From: Candidatus Didemnitutus sp.
Lineage (GTDB): Bacteria; Verrucomicrobiota; Verrucomicrobiia; Opitutales; Opitutaceae
Length of the DNA: 64,000 nucleotides
Assembly: GCA_019634575.1 (NCBI GenBank)
Contig: JAHCAY010000001.1
Location: 1,240,001-1,304,000, forward strand
Reading direction: 5' to 3'
Shown here in pieces: positions 59,309-64,000 of the stretch (positions within the stretch are counted from its first letter, which is position 1; each line of letters starts with the position of its first letter). A model generated the notes under the pieces. It worked only from the letters and a program-made list of their open reading frames with translations. It made no database searches and was not told the DNA's origin. The position numbers and the translations under genes are program-made.

Positions 59309-59866
59309 ATGAACGCCTATTCTCTCCAAGAACTCCAAAATGCGGCTTACCTGAGCCGCCTACAAAATTTCAGCGCCGGTGGTAGGACGGCTCTCGCCAA
59401 CGAGAGCGTGGCCCGCGCCTTGGGCTACAAGACCATATTCCTTTCCCACTCACACAAAGACCGCGACTACGCGCTCGGCCTGAAGTCGATCATCGAGAGT
59501 CAGGGAGGAAGCCTATACATCGACTGGCTCGATGAAGAGATGCCCGCTGTCACGTCGAAAGAGACTGCGGAGCGTCTCCGGGTGAAAATCGTGCAGTGCT
59601 ACTTGTTCATGTTCCTGGCCACGCCCAACTCGATGGCGTCCCGCTGGTGCCCGTGGGAAATCGGCTACGCAGATGGCAAGAAAGGCCCTGACAACATCGT
59701 TATCGTTCCGACGAAGGACAGCGCTGGCACATTCTACGGCAGTGAATACTTGCAACTCTACCGTCGGCTGGAGCCGTCCGCACTGCGGACATTCTCCAGT
59801 CAGCCCGCCGCCCCGGAAGTGATTCGCCCCGGCCAGCAGACCGGCGTCGGTGTGAAGCAACTCTGA
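59309..59866 (+). CDS. Second TIR-domain protein of the cassette
   Basis: 185 residues. After a 38-residue helical lead, a TIR domain: KTIFLSHSHKDRDYALGLKSIIESQGGSLYIDWLDEEMP, QCYLFMFLATPNSMASRWCPWEIGYADGKKG (Glu of WCPWEIG as catalytic candidate). The Pro-rich C-terminal tail has no fold I recognise. 15 bases after the DUF1863 gene and 8 before pglZ. Confidence 0.88.
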   Translation: MNAYSLQELQNAAYLSRLQNFSAGGRTALANESVARALGYKTIFLSHSHKDRDYALGLKSIIESQGGSLYIDWLDEEMPAVTSKETAERLRVKIVQCYLFMFLATPNSMASRWCPWEIGYADGKKGPDNIVIVPTKDSAGTFYGSEYLQLYRRLEPSALRTFSSQPAAPEVIRPGQQTGVGVKQL

Positions 59867-59874
59867 TCCTTTTT

Positions 59875-62184
59875 GTGAGCACTCTCGCCGAAGCCCTTTG
59901 GAACTCCCTTTCCGCCGCCGCGACCTCGCCCGAGGGCGTGGTGGCGCCGGTCGCCATTCTCTGGACCGATCCGGACGGGCAGTGGCGTCCGCTGGTGGAG
60001 GAAATCCGCCCTTCGCTCCCGGAACTCTACTCCCTGGGCGACTACGCCCCGGACCAGCGCACTGGGCCGGCCATTTGGCTGAAGTGCATCGTGGCGCGCT
60101 CGCTGCCGGAAATCAGCCCGAAGGAAGGACAAATCCCGGTGCTCTATCTGCCAGGGGTCAGCCGCCAGATCCTCCGGGCCGGCTCGGAGTGTCCGGCGCT
60201 GCTCCAGCCCTTGATCGAACTCGAATACCGCGGCGCCATGTGGCACCAGCGCAACGGGCGCGACTGGACGGTGGAGGCGTTCCTCACCTCCGAGCACGGC
60301 ATGGGACTCGACCTGGCGCTCGACGCCCGGACGCGTGAGGCCGTGCAGCGAGCGCTGCCGTCGTTGATCAACGAACCCGTGGCGGGTTTGCAGGGTCGGC
60401 GGCTGGAGGCGGAGGACTTTGACCGGTTGGTGGTGGGCGATCCGGTGCGGGACGTGCTCATGTGGATGAACGACCCCGCGGGGTGTGCGCAACGCTGGTC
60501 GGGGGCTCGCTGGTCCACATTTCGCGATGTTTGCCAGCGGGAGTTCAGCCTCGACCCGGCGGCTGCCGACCCGAAGGAGGCCGGCGCAGCCTTGCTCTCC
60601 GGCGGCTACGGCTGGGACGATGTGTGGCGCCGGTTCTGCGAGGCGCCCAAAGCGTATCCCGGCGTTGCGCGGCTGCTGCGGGAAGTCCCGCCCAAGAATT
60701 TGTTCGTGGAGGAAGGACGCCAACCCTCAGTCAACGAAACCGAGGAGGCCCGGCTGGCGAAGGAGTTGGATGCCCTCACCCAACTCTCGCACGCAGCTGC
60801 GTGCGCGAAGGTGATCGAACTGGAGCGCGAACACGGCAAGCGACGTGAGTGGGTCTGGGCGCAGATCGGACAGAGCGCGTTGGCGATGGCGCTGCGCCCG
60901 CTTGCCCGACTGGCCGATGCGTCCCAGCGCCCGTTGGCTGGTCCGGATCTGACGGCCGTCATCAAGCACTACACGACGGAAGGGTGGTTGTGCGACGGCG
61001 CGGCCATGGAAGCGCTCGCCAGTCCCGGTTCCTCATCGGAGGTGGGCACGATCAACCGGGTGGTGCGGACGCTGCACGAGCCTTGGCTCGATCGGTCGGC
61101 CCGGGCGTTTCAGGCGGTTTATTCGCAGGCGGGCGCGGCGGCTTCTGCCGTCGGTGTCGTCACGACCGAAAAGGATGTCTGCCTGATGTTCGTCGACGGG
61201 CTTCGCTACGACCTCGGCCAGCGCTTGGCGGCGAGCCTGGAAGCACGCGGACTGAAGTATCAGCTCCGGTCGCGACTGACGGCTGTGCCGACGGTGACCG
61301 CCACGGCCAAGCCGGCGGCCACTCCGGTCCGTCACTTGCTGGAAGGCCCGGAAGGGGCGGTGGATTTCCAACCCGTGTTTCGGGAAAGCGGTCAGATTGC
61401 CTTGGCGGGCAAGTTGAGGGATGCCATGGCGCAGGCCGGCATCGAGGTCATGGACGAGGGAGACCTGCGTCTGGCCACCGGAGCGGCGGCGGGAGGCTGG
61501 GTGGAGACCGGGAAGTTCGACAAACTCGGGCACTCGCTCCAAGGCGATCTCCCGCGGCACCTCGAGCACGAGATCGAGGTCGTCGCCGACCGGATCGAAA
61601 CCTTGCTCAACCAAGGCTGGGCTGCGGTCCGCGTGATCACGGACCACGGCTGGCTGCTGCTCCCCGGGGGGCTGCCCAAAGTGACATTGCCCCATTATCT
61701 GGCGGCCTCCCGCTGGGCTAGATGCGCGACGTTGAAAGGCGAGTCGGCCAGCACGGTGCCGGAGTATGCGTGGTATTGGAATCCGCACGTGCGCATCGCC
61801 AGTCCGCACGGCATCGGCGCCTTTCTCGAAGGGCATGAATACTCTCATGGCGGCATCAGCCCGCAGGAATGCATCACCCCGGAAATTCTCGTCGAGCGCA
61901 CCGCTTCCCGGGTGGTCGCCGAAATCAAAACGGTGTCCTGGCGCGGCCTGCGGTGTCGCGTGCAAATCGAAGGCGCGACTGCGGGCCTGAGGGTGGACCT
62001 GCGACCGAATTGGAAGCAGCCCAAATCCATCGCAGCGTCGGCCAAGGAGGTCGATGCGCAGGGTGCGGCCAGCCTGGCGGTCGGTGACGACACGCTGGAA
62101 GGCTCGGCGGCGAGTGTGGTGCTGCTGGATGCCGCCGGACAGATTCTCGATCATCAACTCACGACCGTAGGAGACACTTTATGA
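59875..62184 (+). CDS. pglZ: BREX phosphatase-like protein PglZ (type B-like)
   Basis: 769 residues from a GTG start. Alkaline-phosphatase-superfamily PglZ domain in the C-terminal half: CLMFVDGLRYDLGQRLAA (metal-binding Asp441), VRVITDHGWLLLPGG (Asp590, His591), GIGAFLEGHEYSHGGISPQECITPEI. N-terminal 400 residues are helical and BREX-specific. Recent work on PglZ proteins shows metal-dependent nuclease action. Its length fits the longer PglZ type and not the Pgl one. Stop overlaps brxL by 4 bp. Confidence 0.93.
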   Translation: MSTLAEALWNSLSAAATSPEGVVAPVAILWTDPDGQWRPLVEEIRPSLPELYSLGDYAPDQRTGPAIWLKCIVARSLPEISPKEGQIPVLYLPGVSRQILRAGSECPALLQPLIELEYRGAMWHQRNGRDWTVEAFLTSEHGMGLDLALDARTREAVQRALPSLINEPVAGLQGRRLEAEDFDRLVVGDPVRDVLMWMNDPAGCAQRWSGARWSTFRDVCQREFSLDPAAADPKEAGAALLSGGYGWDDVWRRFCEAPKAYPGVARLLREVPPKNLFVEEGRQPSVNETEEARLAKELDALTQLSHAAACAKVIELEREHGKRREWVWAQIGQSALAMALRPLARLADASQRPLAGPDLTAVIKHYTTEGWLCDGAAMEALASPGSSSEVGTINRVVRTLHEPWLDRSARAFQAVYSQAGAAASAVGVVTTEKDVCLMFVDGLRYDLGQRLAASLEARGLKYQLRSRLTAVPTVTATAKPAATPVRHLLEGPEGAVDFQPVFRESGQIALAGKLRDAMAQAGIEVMDEGDLRLATGAAAGGWVETGKFDKLGHSLQGDLPRHLEHEIEVVADRIETLLNQGWAAVRVITDHGWLLLPGGLPKVTLPHYLAASRWARCATLKGESASTVPEYAWYWNPHVRIASPHGIGAFLEGHEYSHGGISPQECITPEILVERTASRVVAEIKTVSWRGLRCRVQIEGATAGLRVDLRPNWKQPKSIAASAKEVDAQGAASLAVGDDTLEGSAASVVLLDAAGQILDHQLTTVGDTL

Positions 62185-64000
62185 GCATGGCCCTCGACCA
62201 TCTTGATTCACTCGCCGCCAAAACCTATGACGGATTCCTCGTCCGCAAGGATCTCGTGCGGAAATACGCCCGTCAATACCCGGTGCCGACCTACGTGGTG
62301 GAGTTCCTGCTCGGGCGCTACTGCGCCAGCGTCAACGAGGCCGAGATCGCCGAGGGCTTGGCCATCGTGGAACAGCAGTTGAAGGACCGCACGGTGCGGA
62401 CAGGCGAGGAGGAGCTGTTCAAGGCCCGAGCCAAGGAGGACGGCGAAGTCCGGATTATCGACATCGTCAAGGCGCGGCTCGATCCCAAGAACGACTGCTA
62501 CGTCGCCGAGTTACCCAGTCTCGCACTGCGGGATGTGCGGATTTCGAGCCAGCTGGTCACGGACAACGAGCGCATGTTGACGGACGGTTTCTACGCGGAG
62601 GTGACGCTTGGATACGACGGCGTCATCGCGCAGGAGCAGGGCGGCCGGCCCTTCAGTATTCAGAGCCTGCGCCCCATCCAGATGTCGAAGGCTGATGTGC
62701 TCGATGTCTATGGCAAGGGCCGCGCCGAGTTCACGACGCAGGAATGGATCGATTTCCTGATCCGCTCCATCGGCTTGGAACCGACCGCGCTGTCCGACCG
62801 CGCCAAGAAAGTAACTTTGCTGCGCATGGTGCCCTTCGTGGAGCGGAACTATAACTTGGTCGAATTGGGACCGCGGGGCACCGGCAAGAGCCACCTGTTC
62901 CAGCAGATTTCCCCTTACGCCCACCTGATTTCCGGCGGCAAAGCCACGGTTGCCAAGATGTTCGTGAACAACGCCAGCGGTCAGCGCGGTTTGGTCTGCC
63001 AATACGACGTGGTGTGCTTCGACGAAGTCTCCGGCATCTCTTTCGACCAAAAGGACGGCGTGAACATCATGAAGGGCTACATGGCCTCCGGCCAATTCAG
63101 CCGCGGGAAAGAGAACATCCGGGCCGAGGGCAGCATGGTGATGGTCGGCAATCTCGATGTGGACGTGGAGCAGCAGCAGCGCGTCGCCCATTTGCTCAGC
63201 CCACTGCCGCCGGAGATGCGGAATGACACCGCGTTTATGGACCGCCTGCACAGCTACGTGCCCGGCTGGGATTTCCCGAAGCTCAATCCGAACGAACACC
63301 TCACGCAGCACTTTGGCTTCGTCAGCGACTTCCTCAGCGAAGCCTGGACGAGACTCCGGTCAAACAACCGCCTCGCGCAGATTCAAGGGCGGCTGCACCT
63401 CGGTGGCGCCTTGAGCGGTCGCGACATCGAGGCCGTCAACAAGACCATGAACGGTCTGATGAAACTGGTGTTCCCGGCGCCTGACCAGCCGGTCTCCGAC
63501 GAGGATCTGGAGTGGATGGCGAGACTCGCGCTTGAATCACGCCGCCGCGTGAAAGAGCAGCAGAAGCGGGTTTTCAAGAGCGAGTTTAGGAACACCCATT
63601 TCAGCTACATTCTCGGACCCGACGGGGTGGAACAGTTCGTAGCGACGCCTGAATTGCACAGCGACGAAGCCATCGAGACTGATCCGTTGCCGCCCGGCCA
63701 AGTTTGGGCGGCTAGTCCGGGCTCTCCGGAAACGGGGCCGGCGCTCTATCGGCTCGAAGTCACCTGTGGGCCGGGGGCGGGAGTGCGGGTGCTCAATCAA
63801 CCGACGCCCCCGCCGTTCCGGGAGAGTGTAAAAGTCGCGGAGCAAAACCTCTACACCCGGGCCAAGGAACTCGTGGGAGATCGGAATCCGCGAGAGGAGG
63901 AGTTCTCAATTCAGATGCGCGCCATCGACGCGGAGAAGAGCGGTGCCGGCCTGAGCCTACCCGCCCTGATCGCCTTTTGCGGCGCTCTCCTCGGCAAGAA
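62181..64000 (+). CDS. brxL: BREX Lon-like protein BrxL, cut off by the window end
   Basis: 606 residues seen from ATG 62181 (a second ATG is two codons on); the family is about 680 long, so little is missing. N-terminal DNA-binding region, AAA ATPase with Walker A GPRGTGKSH (about 231-239) and Walker B VVCFDEVSGI, then EGSMVMVGNLDVD and DTAFMDRLHSYVPGW; the Lon protease-like domain begins near the end (FSIQMRAIDAEKSGAGLSLPALIAFCGALLG). Its presence with brxA, brxB, brxC, pglX and pglZ makes this a complete type 1-like set. Confidence 0.93.
   Translation, partial: MSMALDHLDSLAAKTYDGFLVRKDLVRKYARQYPVPTYVVEFLLGRYCASVNEAEIAEGLAIVEQQLKDRTVRTGEEELFKARAKEDGEVRIIDIVKARLDPKNDCYVAELPSLALRDVRISSQLVTDNERMLTDGFYAEVTLGYDGVIAQEQGGRPFSIQSLRPIQMSKADVLDVYGKGRAEFTTQEWIDFLIRSIGLEPTALSDRAKKVTLLRMVPFVERNYNLVELGPRGTGKSHLFQQISPYAHLISGGKATVAKMFVNNASGQRGLVCQYDVVCFDEVSGISFDQKDGVNIMKGYMASGQFSRGKENIRAEGSMVMVGNLDVDVEQQQRVAHLLSPLPPEMRNDTAFMDRLHSYVPGWDFPKLNPNEHLTQHFGFVSDFLSEAWTRLRSNNRLAQIQGRLHLGGALSGRDIEAVNKTMNGLMKLVFPAPDQPVSDEDLEWMARLALESRRRVKEQQKRVFKSEFRNTHFSYILGPDGVEQFVATPELHSDEAIETDPLPPGQVWAASPGSPETGPALYRLEVTCGPGAGVRVLNQPTPPPFRESVKVAEQNLYTRAKELVGDRNPREEEFSIQMRAIDAEKSGAGLSLPALIAFCGALLGK

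Noticed and set aside
58709-59866. Calling the cassette a Thoeris system
   Set aside because: There are ThsB-like and TIR proteins but no ThsA (SIR2 or other SLOG effector) in the window, and the genes sit inside a BREX operon.
59875-62184. Possible frameshift between the second TIR gene and pglZ because no ATG starts pglZ
   Set aside because: A GTG at 59875 gives a good start, 8 bases after the previous stop, and the protein is full length.

Overview
The window is GC-rich bacterial chromosome with almost no waste: genes overlap by 4 bp again and again, many start at GTG or TTG, and Shine-Dalgarno sites are often missing. Gene content (two-subunit-type Gram-negative sugar uptake with periplasmic binding protein, RecF, GmhA, an infB operon, an energy-converting hydrogenase-related operon) and general protein flavour fit a Gram-negative bacterium. 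My best guess is the Verrucomicrobiota, near the Opitutaceae, but this is an inference from style and not a proof; no 16S gene is present.

Layout. 1-10.6 kb: housekeeping genes on both strands (aspS with a clean intrinsic terminator, a SAM methyltransferase, a secreted protein, gpmI, a small unknown gene, hemH, a multi-PAS hybrid histidine kinase). 10.7-20.6 kb, minus strand: one tightly overlapping operon for an eight-gene membrane complex of the group 4 hydrogenase / complex I superfamily. Its large subunit has lost both cysteine pairs that bind the Ni-Fe centre, so it is an energy-converting hydrogenase-related (Ehr-type) complex and not a hydrogenase. It has two HyfB-like antiporter subunits and, between them, a gene for a helix-turn-helix protein fused to a PTS EIIA domain. 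20.7-25.9 kb: SulP transporter, ruvC, a TauE/SafE-type permease, recF, gmhA. 26-34.2 kb, plus strand: a sugar-use cluster (S9-type peptidase homologue without its nucleophile, ABC permease, binding protein, ATPase, Gfo/Idh/MocA oxidoreductase, GPH symporter). 34.2-42.1 kb, minus strand: nusA-infB-rbfA-DHH-truB-ribF, then tRNA-Asp with a strong terminator. nusA has its own promoter, and a terminator hairpin lies between that promoter and the start codon, as in an attenuator. 42.2-43.4 kb: a DUF2851 protein.

From tRNA-Ser (43488-43575) to the end of the window the content changes to a genomic island: a large serine recombinase, a small winged-helix protein, about 0.9 kb without convincing genes, a hipBA toxin-antitoxin pair, and, divergent from it, a BREX type 1-like phage defence operon (brxA, brxB, brxC, pglX, pglZ, brxL; brxL runs off the end).

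The most interesting point is that this BREX operon is not plain. Four extra genes are built into it in the same direction with gaps of a few bases: a TIR plus coiled-coil protein between brxC and pglX, and a three-gene cassette (small membrane protein, MTH538/DUF1863 TIR-like protein, second TIR protein) between pglX and pglZ. All three TIR-fold proteins keep the glutamate expected in NAD-cleaving TIR enzymes. A plausible reading is a composite defence system: BREX as first barrier, TIR effectors as a second, suicidal layer. The operon start carries a 15-bp-arm palindrome over the likely promoter, and pglX contains a 7-bp tandem repeat that could switch the gene on and off.
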